NCBI RefSeq assembly: GCF_003970385.1
Contig: NZ_RXZH01000005.1
Location: 237,994 to 301,993, forward strand
Source: Vibrio aquaticus
GTDB lineage: Bacteria; Pseudomonadota; Gammaproteobacteria; Enterobacterales; Vibrionaceae
Direction of reading: 5' to 3'
DNA: 64,000 bases
Shown: positions 46,815 through 56,519 of the stretch, piece after piece
How positions within the stretch are numbered: the first letter of the stretch is position 1
Layout of the letters: each line of letters starts with the position of its first letter
Translations under genes and position numbers: made by a program
Notes under the pieces: generated by a model
Seen by the model: the letters and a program-made list of their open reading frames with translations, nothing else
Told to the model about the DNA's origin: nothing
Databases searched by the model: none

Positions 46815-47900
46815 ATGGCAGGAAACAGTATCGGACAACATTTCCGAGTGACAACATTCGGAGAAAGTCATGGTATCGCACTAGGATGTATTATCGACGG
46901 ATGTCCTCCGGGTCTTGAAATCACAGAAGCGGATATTCAAATCGACCTAGATCGCCGTCGCCCAGGTACTTCTCGTTATACCACCGCTCGCCGTGAACCA
47001 GATGAAGTGAAAATTCTCTCTGGTGTATTTGAAGGTAAAACCACAGGTACTTCAATCGGCCTACTGATCGAAAATACCGATCAGCGTTCAAAAGATTACT
47101 CTGAAATCAAAGACAAATTCCGCCCAGGTCATGCTGACTACACTTATCACCAGAAATATGGTGTACGTGATTATCGTGGCGGTGGTCGTTCATCGGCTCG
47201 TGAAACGGCAATGCGTGTAGCGGCAGGCTCTGTAGCTAAGAAATACCTTAAGCAAGAGTTTGGTGTTGAAATCCGTGCTTACCTATCTCAGATGGGTGAA
47301 GTCGCGATCGATAAAGTCGATTGGGATGAAATTGAAAACAACCCATTTTTCTGTCCTGACGTTGATAAAGTTGATGCGTTGGACCAATTGATTCGTGACC
47401 TTAAAAAGCAAGGTGACTCGATTGGTGCCAAGCTACAAGTCGTAGCAACGAATGTACCGGTTGGTTTAGGTGAACCAGTCTTTGATCGCCTTGATGCGGA
47501 TATCGCTCATGCTCTAATGAGTATCAATGCAGTCAAAGGTGTTGAGATTGGCGATGGTTTTGATGTGGTGAGCCAAAAAGGCAGCCAACACCGTGACGAG
47601 CTAACGCCAGATGGCTTTGCGAGTAACCATGCTGGTGGCATCTTAGGTGGTATCTCTACCGGCCAAGATATCGTGGCAAACATTGCGCTTAAGCCAACGT
47701 CAAGCATTACCGTTCCGGGTGAGACTATCACTAGAGAAGGCGAATCGACTCAGCTGATTACTAAAGGTCGTCATGATCCATGTGTTGGTATTCGTGCCGT
47801 GCCTATTGCTGAAGCGATGCTGGCGATAGTCGTGCTTGATCATCTGCTTCGTCATCGTGGACAAAACCACGGTGTAACGACAGAAACACCGCAAATTTAA
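46815..47900 (+). CDS. aroC: Chorismate synthase AroC
   Basis: 361-residue FMN-dependent enzyme converting EPSP to chorismate, last step of the shikimate pathway. Family signatures present: [50 protein letters not shown] and [18 protein letters not shown]. Standard length. Its 215-bp upstream region includes GCCCTTTAGGGGTT (46694-46707), similar to the NarP-like sequences of the nrf region, and the gene is followed by a strong terminator. Confidence 0.97.
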   Translation: MAGNSIGQHFRVTTFGESHGIALGCIIDGCPPGLEITEADIQIDLDRRRPGTSRYTTARREPDEVKILSGVFEGKTTGTSIGLLIENTDQRSKDYSEIKDKFRPGHADYTYHQKYGVRDYRGGGRSSARETAMRVAAGSVAKKYLKQEFGVEIRAYLSQMGEVAIDKVDWDEIENNPFFCPDVDKVDALDQLIRDLKKQGDSIGAKLQVVATNVPVGLGEPVFDRLDADIAHALMSINAVKGVEIGDGFDVVSQKGSQHRDELTPDGFASNHAGGILGGISTGQDIVANIALKPTSSITVPGETITREGESTQLITKGRHDPCVGIRAVPIAEAMLAIVVLDHLLRHRGQNHGVTTETPQI

Positions 47901-47925
47901 CGACCAGTTAAACGAATAAATAAAA

Positions 47926-47957
47926 AGCCCCGACAGTCATTCGTCGGGGCTTTTTTA
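47926..47957 (+). terminator. Rho-independent terminator after aroC
   Basis: GCCCCGAC / GTCGGGGC stem with 8-base loop and a T run; the A run before it would make it work also for the convergent small gene. Confidence 0.92.
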
Positions 47958-47972
47958 TATCTATCAGAAATC

Positions 47973-48197
47973 TTAGACCATCAAAAAGCTATAAAAGTCT
48001 AATTGCTTGTTGGTTTCTCTATCGAGTAATAGAACGCGGGTATTTTGTTTTACCGCTTTATCAATGGCGAGTGCAGCTAGCTCTGAAAGCTCATTTTTAC
48101 AGTGGCTTTCTAAATGAATCAGCTGCCCTTGATGATCGACAGCAAGGGTTTTTAGTTTAGGACAAACAAAAGCGTAGCGAGGTTGTGTATGCGTCAT
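47973..48197 (-). CDS. Small hypothetical protein (74 residues)
   Basis: 74 residues with no membrane segment, three cysteines (in VCPK, HCKNEL) and no motif I recognise; the central helix ELSELAALAIDKAVKQNT is amphipathic. No good ribosome-binding site precedes the ATG. Support is a complete frame converging neatly on the aroC terminator 16 bp beyond its stop and protein-like composition. Could be a real small gene or a chance frame. Region 48198-48357 upstream, shared with the EAL gene, shows no clear element. Confidence 0.5.
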   Translation of the reverse strand: MTHTQPRYAFVCPKLKTLAVDHQGQLIHLESHCKNELSELAALAIDKAVKQNTRVLLLDRETNKQLDFYSFLMV

Positions 48198-48357
48198 AGG
48201 TTGAGCGTTGTATTGTTGTTTTTATAAATTTCATCACAGTTCGGTTAGAGCAACAAAGCTTAGTTGGTAAGCGAAAGTAATCGGTGAGCTTACATAGTCT
48301 TACGTTCTTCAGAAGCGGTTTTTGTTACATTGCTGCCTGTGTAAAAGGAGGAGCACT

Positions 48358-49179
48358 GTGGATCTTAAGTCTATTTACTCGGTTCAGATGGATTACATTC
48401 AAAATCTTGTGCGTTATGAAAGGCAAGGGTTTGTCTATGGCTATTATCAGGGTAAGACGTTCTATAGCGTTTTTCAGCCTATTGTAGATGCTGTTGGGCA
48501 GATCTTAGCATTTGAAGGCCTAGTCAGGATCACCGATGAGCACGGTTGCAGTGTTAATCCTGGTGAATATTTCTCTTCAATGTCTCCTGGAGACGAAGCC
48601 AACGTTATTACCACCTTACTTTGTGGCAAACTTCACTCGATTAACCTTGCCCATACTATTTATCGTCACAGCAAACTCTTTATCAATGTTTCTCCTTCTG
48701 TGTTCACATTGCTCGCCAATAACCGCGATTCGATTGAGCATCTAATGTCTCGCCTGCGTTGTCTTCGTCTAGTTAGCTCGCAAATAGTTTATGAAATTAC
48801 CGAATTTGAAGAGTCAGATCTTAAAGGGATACTTCAAGGAAAGGCTTATCTTGAACAATATGGCATAAAGACGGCTTTGGATGATTATGGCGCGTGCTAT
48901 GCTACTCAAGAGCGAGCCGAGAAGATTCGTTCACCTTATCTGAAAATTGATCGAAGCTATGTCAGTGATGTTGAATTTATCCGTCAGGCGGTGGTCGTTG
49001 CCAAACGTATAGGCGCAAAGACGATTGCAGAAGGGATTGAAACTCAAGAGCAGTTTGAGATGTGCAAAATGAACGGCATCGACTATTTTCAAGGGTATTG
49101 GATAGCTAAGCCTATGCCGAGCCAAAGGTTACAAGATTATCAACCTTTGGCTCTAGAAAGAGTACTGGGCTTAGTGTAG
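48358..49179 (+). CDS. EAL-domain c-di-GMP phosphodiesterase
   Basis: 273 residues, cytoplasmic, one EAL domain and no other domain. The catalytic residues are visible: E of EGLVR (EGL instead of EAL), N in LFINVSP, E in YEITE, DD in LDDYGACYA, K in LKIDRSY, E in IAEGIET and Q in YFQGYW. All metal- and substrate-binding residues are thus present, so c-di-GMP to pGpG activity is expected. GTG start at 48358 is chosen because AGGAGG (48346-48351) lies 6 bases upstream. It overlaps the convergent TRIC gene by 9 bp. Confidence 0.9.
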   Translation: MDLKSIYSVQMDYIQNLVRYERQGFVYGYYQGKTFYSVFQPIVDAVGQILAFEGLVRITDEHGCSVNPGEYFSSMSPGDEANVITTLLCGKLHSINLAHTIYRHSKLFINVSPSVFTLLANNRDSIEHLMSRLRCLRLVSSQIVYEITEFEESDLKGILQGKAYLEQYGIKTALDDYGACYATQERAEKIRSPYLKIDRSYVSDVEFIRQAVVVAKRIGAKTIAEGIETQEQFEMCKMNGIDYFQGYWIAKPMPSQRLQDYQPLALERVLGLV

Positions 49180-49794
49180 TGAGCCTTCTGTTTCTAAATG
49201 GAACGAAGGTAAGCGCCATTTGAATCGCACGGCTGCCATACGAAGTAAGTAACCGACGATCAGTGTAGTCAGTGTTGCCGTCACGTCATTAATACCCAGC
49301 TCTAATAGGCCCAAGTATAAGCCTGATGCGATTAGTGCAACGGAAGCGTAAAGCTCTTCGTGCAACACCAGTGGTGTTTGACGACAAATCAGGTCACGTA
49401 ATAGACCACCGAATACGCCAGTCACTAATGCCGACACCATACAGATCATCGGGTGAAGTCCCATGCCCATCGCGACTTTGGTGCCAATAATACTAAAGAC
49501 AATCAAACCCAGCGCATCAAGACGAATGAATAGACCTTTTAGCTTAATAACCCACTTTGCCAGTCCTGTTGTTAGCACGCCAGCCACGCAGGTAATCGCA
49601 AGAAACTCAGGGTTTTTAACCCAGCCTAATGGATAGTGGCCAAGTAGAATGTCTCTGACGGTACCACCACCAATTGCGGTAGCGCTTGCTACCAACATCA
49701 CACCAAACCAATCCATTTTTCTTCGGCCAGCACTTAAGGCACCGGTCATTGCTTCCGCTGTAATACCAATAATATACAAAACACTTAGCAGCAT
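49171..49794 (-). CDS. TRIC-type cation channel family protein (YicG/YadS-like, UPF0126)
   Basis: 207-residue inner-membrane protein with seven hydrophobic segments in two homologous halves, each with the conserved GGGT(V)RD / GGLLRD turn (about 42-48 and 128-134). Bacterial members form trimeric potassium-permeable channels in structural work; some relatives are suggested to carry glycine or have other roles. It ends inside the EAL gene's last codons (convergent 9-bp overlap). 218 bp separate its start from divergent epmC; no clear regulatory element is visible there. Confidence 0.88.
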   Translation of the reverse strand: MLLSVLYIIGITAEAMTGALSAGRRKMDWFGVMLVASATAIGGGTVRDILLGHYPLGWVKNPEFLAITCVAGVLTTGLAKWVIKLKGLFIRLDALGLIVFSIIGTKVAMGMGLHPMICMVSALVTGVFGGLLRDLICRQTPLVLHEELYASVALIASGLYLGLLELGINDVTATLTTLIVGYLLRMAAVRFKWRLPSFHLETEGSLH

Positions 49795-50012
49795 ACTTTT
49801 TTCTCAAATAAGGCCCAAAATGGCGGATTGATCTTATAAATTTAAGGCGTGAGTGTAGTAGGAAATGTGATCTGTGACGAATGAGATTTTATGAAGACGA
49901 AAACGTTTTTCACATAACTTAAACTAATAGCACTTCAGTTTGTGTGGATTTGCAATTTGGCCGAAAAATGCGAGAATGCGGCAGCGAAGAACATCAACAA
50001 CCCATTTGAGCT

Positions 50013-50543
50013 ATGAGCCACGAATATCAAGACTTAATCACGATCTTCAACGAGACGTTTTTTGACCAATTCAACACCAAATTAGAGCTAGGTGGTGATG
50101 AGCCGATTTATTTACCGGCTGACGAATCAATCCCTCACCATCGCATTATTTTTGCTCGGGGTTTCTATGCATCTGGAATGCACGAAATAGCTCATTGGTG
50201 CGTTGCAGGGCCAGAACGCCGATTACTCGAAGATTTTGGCTATTGGTACGAGCCTGATGGCCGCACTGAACAAGTACAAGCGGAATTTGAGAAAGTCGAG
50301 ATTCGCCCACAAGCGTATGAATGGATTTTGTCTAAGAGTGCGGGCTTTCCCTTTACCGTTAGCTGCGACAATCTGAACGGCGACTTTGAGCCCGATAGAT
50401 TGAAGTTTATGGATAAGGTTTACCAAGAAGTGGGTAAGATCTTCGAACAAGGTATCCCACTGCGAGTGAAGATGCTCTCTGATGCACTTCGAGATTTCTA
50501 CCAAGTGCCTGAACTAGAGTATGCTCAGTTCGAAGTGAAATAG
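50013..50543 (+). CDS. epmC: Elongation factor P hydroxylase EpmC (YfcM)
   Basis: 176-residue enzyme that hydroxylates the beta-lysylated lysine of EF-P, the last step of EpmA/EpmB/EpmC modification. The metal motif HEIAHW is present (about residue 48), along with ARGFYASGMHE and FGYWYEPDGRTEQVQ. Length matches the E. coli enzyme. In E. coli it directly follows yfcL; here two genes on the other strand separate them. Confidence 0.94.
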   Translation: MSHEYQDLITIFNETFFDQFNTKLELGGDEPIYLPADESIPHHRIIFARGFYASGMHEIAHWCVAGPERRLLEDFGYWYEPDGRTEQVQAEFEKVEIRPQAYEWILSKSAGFPFTVSCDNLNGDFEPDRLKFMDKVYQEVGKIFEQGIPLRVKMLSDALRDFYQVPELEYAQFEVK

Positions 50544-50577
50544 AAACAAGCTGCCCAGTGCAGCTTGTTTTGGTTTT
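50544..50577. terminator. Terminator shared by epmC and the lipoprotein gene
   Basis: AAACAAGCTGC / GCAGCTTGTTT, an 11-bp perfect stem with a 5-base loop, followed by TGGTTTT; overlaps the epmC/lipoprotein convergence. Confidence 0.85.
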
Positions 50578-50578
50578 A

Positions 50579-51049
50579 TCACTGTATCAACCAGGTGGTT
50601 TCCGCTTGATTGTTATGGTTGAGTGTATAAACGAGAGCTGGCGTGTCGGGCTCCATCACTGATACAACCGCAATCAGTGAGTCACAGTGGTTTGGTACTC
50701 TCAATTGGTATTGCCCATACCCAGAATTGAGTGAGGACTTAACCATACACTTTTCATAGTCAATGTTCTCAATACCACCTCCACCGTTATCACAAATCGA
50801 AATGTAGACCTGTGATGCCGCCAAATGAGGCAAGCTCACATCAATATCGACTTCGTAGATTGAGGCAAGATCATTGTCATGTTCGATGACGAGATCGGTT
50901 ATTTTCAGAGTCTGTCCTGATGGCGAGCTTACCGAGCCAGAACCGGACGGAGTTGAGCTACCACCTTCACCGCCGCCTCCACCACCACAGGCGATTAATA
51001 ATAAACAAGAGATAAGCGTAACGGGCAGTTGTTGGTTTAAATTCCACAT
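50579..51049 (-). CDS. Hypothetical lipoprotein with Gly/Ser linker
   Basis: 156 residues: signal peptide ending in lipobox LIAC, then GGGGGG and a Ser/Gly/Pro linker (about 21-45), and a small beta-rich domain (about 46-156) with three cysteines (CDNGGGG, KCMVK, HCDSL). No named family recognised. Its start is 11 bp after the LruC-domain gene on the same strand, so the two are probably co-transcribed and may act together at the cell surface. Confidence 0.75.
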   Translation of the reverse strand: MWNLNQQLPVTLISCLLLIACGGGGGGEGGSSTPSGSGSVSSPSGQTLKITDLVIEHDNDLASIYEVDIDVSLPHLAASQVYISICDNGGGGIENIDYEKCMVKSSLNSGYGQYQLRVPNHCDSLIAVVSVMEPDTPALVYTLNHNNQAETTWLIQ

Positions 51050-51060
51050 GAGGTTATCTC

Positions 51061-53199
51061 CTAATCATTGTAAAGAATGGCGTTGTTGCCCGAAACATAC
51101 CAAGTCGACTGACTCTGGCCTGTGGCATCTTGAGAAAAGGCAGCGAAGTTTTCGTACGCTTCGAGTATGTTTTTTTGCTCTTTCGGGTGCTTCCAAGTGG
51201 TAGGGATTTCTATACCCCAAGGCAGTCCGTTGGCATTGTGATAATGCGTGTCACCTGATGATGTATCTACGCCATAAGACTTGTAGCGCACGTCGAACTT
51301 ACTGGTTGGTGCTTGGTTTTTCAGGTGGATCTCTAAACTTCGACCCGGGTAGCCACCGCTGAGCTCGTAACCAATATCGCCGTAGTAATGGCCGGGTGCG
51401 GCAAAGATGAATGGATCATAAGGGAAATCAGGCATGGTAGATGTATCCACCGCATTTTCTAACGCAAAGGTGAGTGACCAGATTGGTCGGTAGTTAGTTC
51501 CGCAGTTCTCTTGAGTGCGGAACATAGTACAGCCCTCGGCTTCCCCGGGCTCGGTGATATCCCAAAGATCTTCATGGATGATGAACACCGCATCCGTTGT
51601 ATCGGTTTCAAGGGCAGTCCAAGAAACGATTTCTCCGTTAATTGAGAGTTCAACAGAGTCAGACTTGATGTCTTCTTTCACCACATTTGGCAGTCGAATC
51701 GCAAAGCCTGAGCGGTTGTCACCACCTAATGCAGCGATTTTCCCTTCCATCTTCATTCGAATAACTTGGTCGTTAAGTTGGTACTCGGTGAATTTTATGT
51801 TCATGAGAACATCGTTCATGTCGTAGTCACCGACCAATGGGTATTGATCTTCATAGGCAAAGGTTGTGTAGCCCCCGCCACTTGGATAAACCTCAGTGGT
51901 GACACCGCTTTCGGTGATTGCGACTTGATAATCTTCGACCTCACCAGCAGGCACGCCGCCGCTCGGTCCAATCCCTGGAGTGTTTGAAATTCTAAATCTT
52001 GCCCAAGTATCACCGGCTACCGCCCAGGTTGGTACTGTGAAAAAAACGTCTCTTGTCATGTCGGTTATGGATAAATCACTGATGATGATCTCGCTGGCTT
52101 CAAACTCACCATCTCGGTCAAAGTCAATCCATGCATTGATTACCGAATCGGCTGAAGTACCTGCGGCTGTCGCAATGATTTTACTGGTTTGTCCTACTTG
52201 GATAGGGACGGGGAACTGAATGCCGTCGTCATCGTCCACGCCGTCTGAAACGTCATCACTGTCAGGGTAAACGCTACCATCGGTCTCACCATCTACGAGA
52301 GAGCCTAATTTAAGATCTGAAAGACCATGACGAGCACCTGATGAGGCAAATAGGGTTTTATAACTATCAGGCGCATCACCAAATTCGGTGTACTCACTTG
52401 GTTCTACAGGCGCCAACGCACATCGAGCCCCATCATTTGAATTACTTGAAGGACCATAGGCAAAAAACTCGGCTGTCGACTGTTCCCCGTTGATGGCGAC
52501 TTTAAAGATATAGCCATTACTATTGTTACTGGCATAGAAATTACCATCGACGTCGAAGTAGACGGCGCCAAAGGTGAGGCGGTAGCCAAGTGCATCTTTA
52601 TCTAGTAATTGATTGAGTCGATTTGTGGTACCCGAAGCGACGTCGATCTCCCATAAGTAACCGTTGGCATCGATAGAGTAGGCAAGGCTGTTGTCTGGGT
52701 GAAACGCCAAATCGTAAATAGAAGGGTTACCAAATTGATTCGGAGGTGATGAAAGCTCCATAACAAATGTTGTTAAGTCAATACGATAGAGCCCGTAACT
52801 TGGTCTGTAGCCATACCAAGCATTTTCATCTAAGGCGACGTCACCGACGTAGATTGAAGTAGGCGCTCCCTCTGGTTTGTCGACACTGAGCAGAGTTTTG
52901 GTAAAGGTTGAATCTATACGAGAGAGAGAGGCTTCACCGTAGTCCCAACCATAAATAAAATCATCATGCTTGCTGTAGCCAACACCATTGATTTTAGCTG
53001 TTCCCATGTTGGAGTCCAAAGTAACATAGCTACCAACATCAATATTGACGCCAAATGATATTGGAGTACCGGTAGGGTTTTGAATAAGAAAAGCCTGCGT
53101 AGGGCAGCTGGAAAAGGGCGTCTCAGCTGAAACTGAATAGCTGCAGACTGAAGCCAAAATTAGGCAACCAGTGGGTAACAAGAGTGGATGATTTTTCAT
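51061..53199 (-). CDS. Secreted LruC-domain protein with GEVED module
   Basis: 712 residues. Signal peptide 1-25; N-terminal beta-propeller-like region (about 30-270, repeating IYDLAFHPDNSLAYSIDANGYLWEIDVASG, ...VYFDVDGNFYASNNSNGYIFKV), acidic linker with SDDVSDGVDDDDG (calcium-binding look), GEVED domain ending PAGEVEDYQVAI (about 430), and the C-terminal LruC/DUF4842 domain (about 455-705, DQYPLVGDYDMNDVLMNIK). Such proteins are exported, and the acidic D-rich segments suggest a calcium-dependent surface or biofilm-matrix role, which is inference. Transcribed with the lipoprotein; together they split yfcL from epmC. Confidence 0.85.
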   Translation of the reverse strand: MKNHPLLLPTGCLILASVCSYSVSAETPFSSCPTQAFLIQNPTGTPISFGVNIDVGSYVTLDSNMGTAKINGVGYSKHDDFIYGWDYGEASLSRIDSTFTKTLLSVDKPEGAPTSIYVGDVALDENAWYGYRPSYGLYRIDLTTFVMELSSPPNQFGNPSIYDLAFHPDNSLAYSIDANGYLWEIDVASGTTNRLNQLLDKDALGYRLTFGAVYFDVDGNFYASNNSNGYIFKVAINGEQSTAEFFAYGPSSNSNDGARCALAPVEPSEYTEFGDAPDSYKTLFASSGARHGLSDLKLGSLVDGETDGSVYPDSDDVSDGVDDDDGIQFPVPIQVGQTSKIIATAAGTSADSVINAWIDFDRDGEFEASEIIISDLSITDMTRDVFFTVPTWAVAGDTWARFRISNTPGIGPSGGVPAGEVEDYQVAITESGVTTEVYPSGGGYTTFAYEDQYPLVGDYDMNDVLMNIKFTEYQLNDQVIRMKMEGKIAALGGDNRSGFAIRLPNVVKEDIKSDSVELSINGEIVSWTALETDTTDAVFIIHEDLWDITEPGEAEGCTMFRTQENCGTNYRPIWSLTFALENAVDTSTMPDFPYDPFIFAAPGHYYGDIGYELSGGYPGRSLEIHLKNQAPTSKFDVRYKSYGVDTSSGDTHYHNANGLPWGIEIPTTWKHPKEQKNILEAYENFAAFSQDATGQSQSTWYVSGNNAILYND

Positions 53200-53356
53200 T
53201 TGTTATTCCTCGCTCAACTGAGTCCATATATGAGCAAGTGCACACGGCGTGCCATGCTGCCAGCCCTTGTGAGACGGAGGGTTTGCGTTGAGTTTGTCAA
53301 TATGAGAAGCTTGGCGCTCTTTTTGAGAATCAAACTGAATTAGGCGATCAAGCAAA

Positions 53357-53620
53357 ATGATTATTGAATTTGAAGAGCAGCTGCTAGAGCTGATAGATGC
53401 ACGTATCGAAACGGCATCTGATGACGAACTGTTTGCTGGTGGCTATCTACGTGGCCATATCTCTTTATCTGCAGCGGCGTGCGAAGAAGAAGGGATCAAC
53501 GATGTTGATGCACTGAAAGAGCGTATCCAAGCAAGCTTAGAGGCAGCTCGATCTGAACTGACACCAGCGGATCGTACCATCGTCAATGATCTTTGGTTAG
53601 AGCTTGTGAATAACGCATAA
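53357..53620 (+). CDS. yfcL: YfcL family protein
   Basis: 87-residue cytoplasmic protein, acidic, of the YfcL family (function unknown); ELLELIDARIETASDDELFAGGYLRGHIS and LWLELVNNA are its conserved ends. In E. coli it lies between mnmC and epmC; here it is still near both but separated from epmC by the inserted pair. Follows 156 bp of shared upstream region without obvious elements. Confidence 0.88.
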   Translation: MIIEFEEQLLELIDARIETASDDELFAGGYLRGHISLSAAACEEEGINDVDALKERIQASLEAARSELTPADRTIVNDLWLELVNNA

Positions 53621-53647
53621 GCTTCTCTAATAGATAAAAAACACAAT

Positions 53648-53689
53648 AAAGGGTTGTTCGAAATTTTCGAACAACCCTTTATATTTTTT
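53648..53689 (+). terminator. Rho-independent terminator after yfcL
   Basis: AAAGGGTTGTTCGAAA / TTTTCGAACAACCCTTT: a 16-bp nearly continuous stem followed by ATATTTTTT. Confidence 0.92.
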
Positions 53690-53765
53690 GCGCTTGTTGA
53701 CGTTCTGCTGTGACGATATGCTTCTTATCACACAACGGGAAACGAATAACGAATAGGTAAACAGT

Positions 53766-54290
53766 ATGAAAATTGTCGCTTTTGGAGCATCAAACAGCTC
53801 AACGTCTATCAACAAAACATTGGCTTCTTACACCGCTAACCTAGTGGAAGGCGCAGAGGTAAAAGTTCTAGACCTGAATGACTATCAAGTACCTATGTTC
53901 AGTGAAGATACTGAAAAAGAAATCGGTCAAGCAGAAGGTGCAAAAGCGTTTTTATCTGAACTTGAACAAGCTGATGCCATTATTGTTTCGTTCGCTGAGC
54001 ACAATGGTTCATACACCGCGGCGTACAAAAACCTGTTTGATTGGTCAACACGTATTGAACGTAACGTGTTCCAAGAAAAGCCAGTGGTTTATCTAGCGAC
54101 GTCTCCTGGTCCTGGTGGCGCGCAAACCGTGTTAGCAGCGGCAACAGGGTCTGCTCCATACTTCGGTGCAGAGGTGAAAGCGTCAGTTTCAGTACCAAGC
54201 TTTTACGACAACTTTGATTTAGAGTCAGGCTCACTACGCAATGAAGAGATTGCTCAACAGCTCAAATCAGCGGTAGCAGAACTGGCTTAA
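53766..54290 (+). CDS. NADPH-dependent FMN reductase / quinone reductase family
   Basis: 174-residue flavodoxin-fold reductase. FMN phosphate loop GASNSSTSINKTLA (about residues 8-21), and the FAEHNGSYTAAYKNLFDW stretch around the flavin ring. This group reduces FMN or quinones with NAD(P)H, or has a chromate-reductase-like role; the substrate is not indicated by context. Own promoter region of 145 bp with a terminator before and after, so single-gene unit. Confidence 0.88.
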   Translation: MKIVAFGASNSSTSINKTLASYTANLVEGAEVKVLDLNDYQVPMFSEDTEKEIGQAEGAKAFLSELEQADAIIVSFAEHNGSYTAAYKNLFDWSTRIERNVFQEKPVVYLATSPGPGGAQTVLAAATGSAPYFGAEVKASVSVPSFYDNFDLESGSLRNEEIAQQLKSAVAELA

Positions 54291-54301
54291 TTAGGCTTAA
54301 A

Positions 54302-54343
54302 AAAACGGCGGTGTATTCTAAGTGAATGCGCCGCCGTTTTTGT
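54302..54343. terminator. Bidirectional terminator between the FMN reductase and mnmC
   Basis: AACGGCGG / CCGCCGTT stem, inner ATTC/GAAT pairing, T run on one side and A run on the other. Confidence 0.88.
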
Positions 54344-54369
54344 TTTAGAGTAGAGCTGTTGTGAATGAA

Positions 54370-56391
54370 TTACAGCTGAGTAATCGCTTTTCCTTTCCTC
54401 AGTTTCCTCACCCACATACGGCTTGGATGAAGCTGTTCTAGAACATCAACAGGCAATGGGAGTGGATCGCCACAGATCTGAGAGGCCAATACTTCGGCAA
54501 GCAGTGGCGCTGAACTCAGTCCGCGAGAGCCAAGGCCTAACAGACAGAACAGATTGGGTTGATTTGGAACATTAATCGCGTTCTGTGCCGGCTTTTTCTT
54601 ATGCAGCTCGGCGTATTCTTGTTTGATTGTTTCGAGCTTACCCACATTGCCAACAAACGGTAGGTGGTCTCGGCTTACGCAGCGAATGCCTTGGCGAGAG
54701 AGTTCACCAGAGGTATCAACTTGCTCTGGCCAAGTTTGGTTCGGCACACATTTACGCAGCTTGTCGCCATTCTCTTGTTGAGCCACAGGATCAAACACGT
54801 TATCTAGATGAGAACGATCGTAGCTTGCGCCAATACAGTGATGACCATTGTTCGGATTAACTGGCGTCATGTAACCGTCATAACACAACACGGTTTTAAG
54901 TTGTTGAAGATCGTCAGTGGTAGGAATATGGCTAACCTGACCTTTGACTTGCCCCAGTGGAACATCTGCGGTTTGCTCTAGTTCAGAGAACTGATGACCG
55001 TTGGCCACAATCACTGTATCGTGGGTAAACTGTTGTTCGCCTGATGAAAGTGTCCATTGCTGCGTCTCTTCACACCAAGTCATACGCTCAATTTTGGTCT
55101 TGAAGTGCGCTGTCAGACTTGAGTTTTCTTGCATCTCTTGAATTAAACCTTGAGTCAGCTGTGCAGGGCAAAGCCAGCCGCCCAGAGGATAGTGGACGCT
55201 CGCCATATCAATCGGTAAGCCAATATTCTCGCTGGTTTGGGTTGCATCAAGACGATGAATCAACTGTGAGTCAAAGTCACCGCTTAGCATCTTTTCTAGC
55301 TTAGTTTGAGCGTCCTCATTCCACATTAATTGCGTGACACCACACCAATCATGATCGAACTTAACCGTTTCTGCGGCTTGTTCAACAAATTGACGCGCAA
55401 ATAAGAACGCTGGCGCAAAGACGCGTGATACGCCTTCATGACTCCCATTCAATAGTGGGTACACAGCCCCTTGTCGGTTGCCCGATGCTCCTTGTGCAGG
55501 GCTATCGTCTTGACAGTAAAGCGTTACCTGTTTACCGCGGCGCGTGAGGGTTTTTGCGAGTGTCGCGCTGGCAATACCGCCGCCAATAATCGCGACAGAG
55601 TCACTTGAACGGGTCGTCTCACGGTAGAACCAAGGTTTGATGTTTGAATTGGCTTGCTTGATCGGTAGGCTGCCCGCAATCATATCGCGCTTAGTGCCAA
55701 AGCCTTTGACCTTTTTCATCTCGAAACCTGCTTCGATCAGGCCTCGTCGAACAAATCCAGCAGCCGTAAAGGTTGCACACGTACACTCTTGTTTGGCCAG
55801 TGTCGCCATGCCGTTAAAGAGGTCTTGATTCCACATCTCAGGGTTTTTGCTCGGTGCAAAGCCATCCAAAAACCAAGCATCAACTAAGCCATGTTCAGTG
55901 ACGGGAACCTTTGGCATGCAATCTTTGATGTCACCAAACCACAAATCGAGTGTGATTGCGCCATCTTCGAGTACAATACGATGGCACTCAGGCACGGCAA
56001 TCGGGTAGTGTTGTTGTAGTTTTTGAGCATACTCGGCCAGTTCGGGCCACGCGTTATGCGCTTTAATCAAGTCGTCTTGGCTAAGTGGGTATTTCTCGAA
56101 ACTAATGAAATGCAGCTCTTTTAAGGCAGCATCTGGGTTTTCTTGTCGAAATTGTTCGAACCATTTCCACACAGCAAGAAAGTTGAGACCGGTGCCAAAC
56201 CCTGTTTCTGCGATCACAAAGCGGCGATGATCATACGTTTGCCATCTTTCTGGGAGATGATTTTGGTGGAGAAAGACGTAACGAGTCTCTTCAAGTCCAT
56301 TAACGTTAGAGAAATAGACATCATCAAACTGGTCTGAAACAGGGGTTCCAACATCATTCCAGCCCAGTTGTGCATTAGTAATCGAGGTCAT
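54370..56391 (-). CDS. mnmC: Bifunctional tRNA modification enzyme MnmC
   Basis: 673-residue enzyme making mnm5s2U at the wobble position: the C-terminal FAD oxidoreductase removes carboxymethyl from cmnm5s2U and the N-terminal methyltransferase methylates nm5s2U with SAM. N-terminal domain: [16 protein letters not shown] (SAM site) and [16 protein letters not shown]-terminal domain: [21 protein letters not shown] (FAD). I chose ATG 56391 ([13 protein letters not shown]), not the frame's more distal start at 56475. Divergent from fabB across 128 bp. Confidence 0.95.
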   Translation of the reverse strand: MTSITNAQLGWNDVGTPVSDQFDDVYFSNVNGLEETRYVFLHQNHLPERWQTYDHRRFVIAETGFGTGLNFLAVWKWFEQFRQENPDAALKELHFISFEKYPLSQDDLIKAHNAWPELAEYAQKLQQHYPIAVPECHRIVLEDGAITLDLWFGDIKDCMPKVPVTEHGLVDAWFLDGFAPSKNPEMWNQDLFNGMATLAKQECTCATFTAAGFVRRGLIEAGFEMKKVKGFGTKRDMIAGSLPIKQANSNIKPWFYRETTRSSDSVAIIGGGIASATLAKTLTRRGKQVTLYCQDDSPAQGASGNRQGAVYPLLNGSHEGVSRVFAPAFLFARQFVEQAAETVKFDHDWCGVTQLMWNEDAQTKLEKMLSGDFDSQLIHRLDATQTSENIGLPIDMASVHYPLGGWLCPAQLTQGLIQEMQENSSLTAHFKTKIERMTWCEETQQWTLSSGEQQFTHDTVIVANGHQFSELEQTADVPLGQVKGQVSHIPTTDDLQQLKTVLCYDGYMTPVNPNNGHHCIGASYDRSHLDNVFDPVAQQENGDKLRKCVPNQTWPEQVDTSGELSRQGIRCVSRDHLPFVGNVGKLETIKQEYAELHKKKPAQNAINVPNQPNLFCLLGLGSRGLSSAPLLAEVLASQICGDPLPLPVDVLEQLHPSRMWVRKLRKGKAITQL

Positions 56392-56428
56392 AGTGTCTGA
56401 TTTATGTGAGTATGTGCGATAATATTGT

Positions 56429-56465
56429 CGTAATTGTACGGTTTTAAAGGAAAGCTGACCACTTT
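56429..56465. promoter_or_regulatory. Candidate operator region between mnmC and fabB
   Basis: CGTA-N4-TACG (56429-56440) and AAAGCTGACCACTTT (56451-56465) are the notable elements. The latter contains one good FadR-like half (GACCA) only. In V. cholerae FadR activates fabB, so a site here is plausible, but neither match is convincing. Confidence 0.25.
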
Positions 56466-56519
56466 TCCCCGTCATCTTAGTTATTATCTAGCGGATTTTT
56501 GAATTATAGGAATGTCATA

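Noticed and set aside
56451..56465. FadR operator before fabB
   Set aside because: Only one half-site resembles FadR; listed as a weak region but not called an operator.
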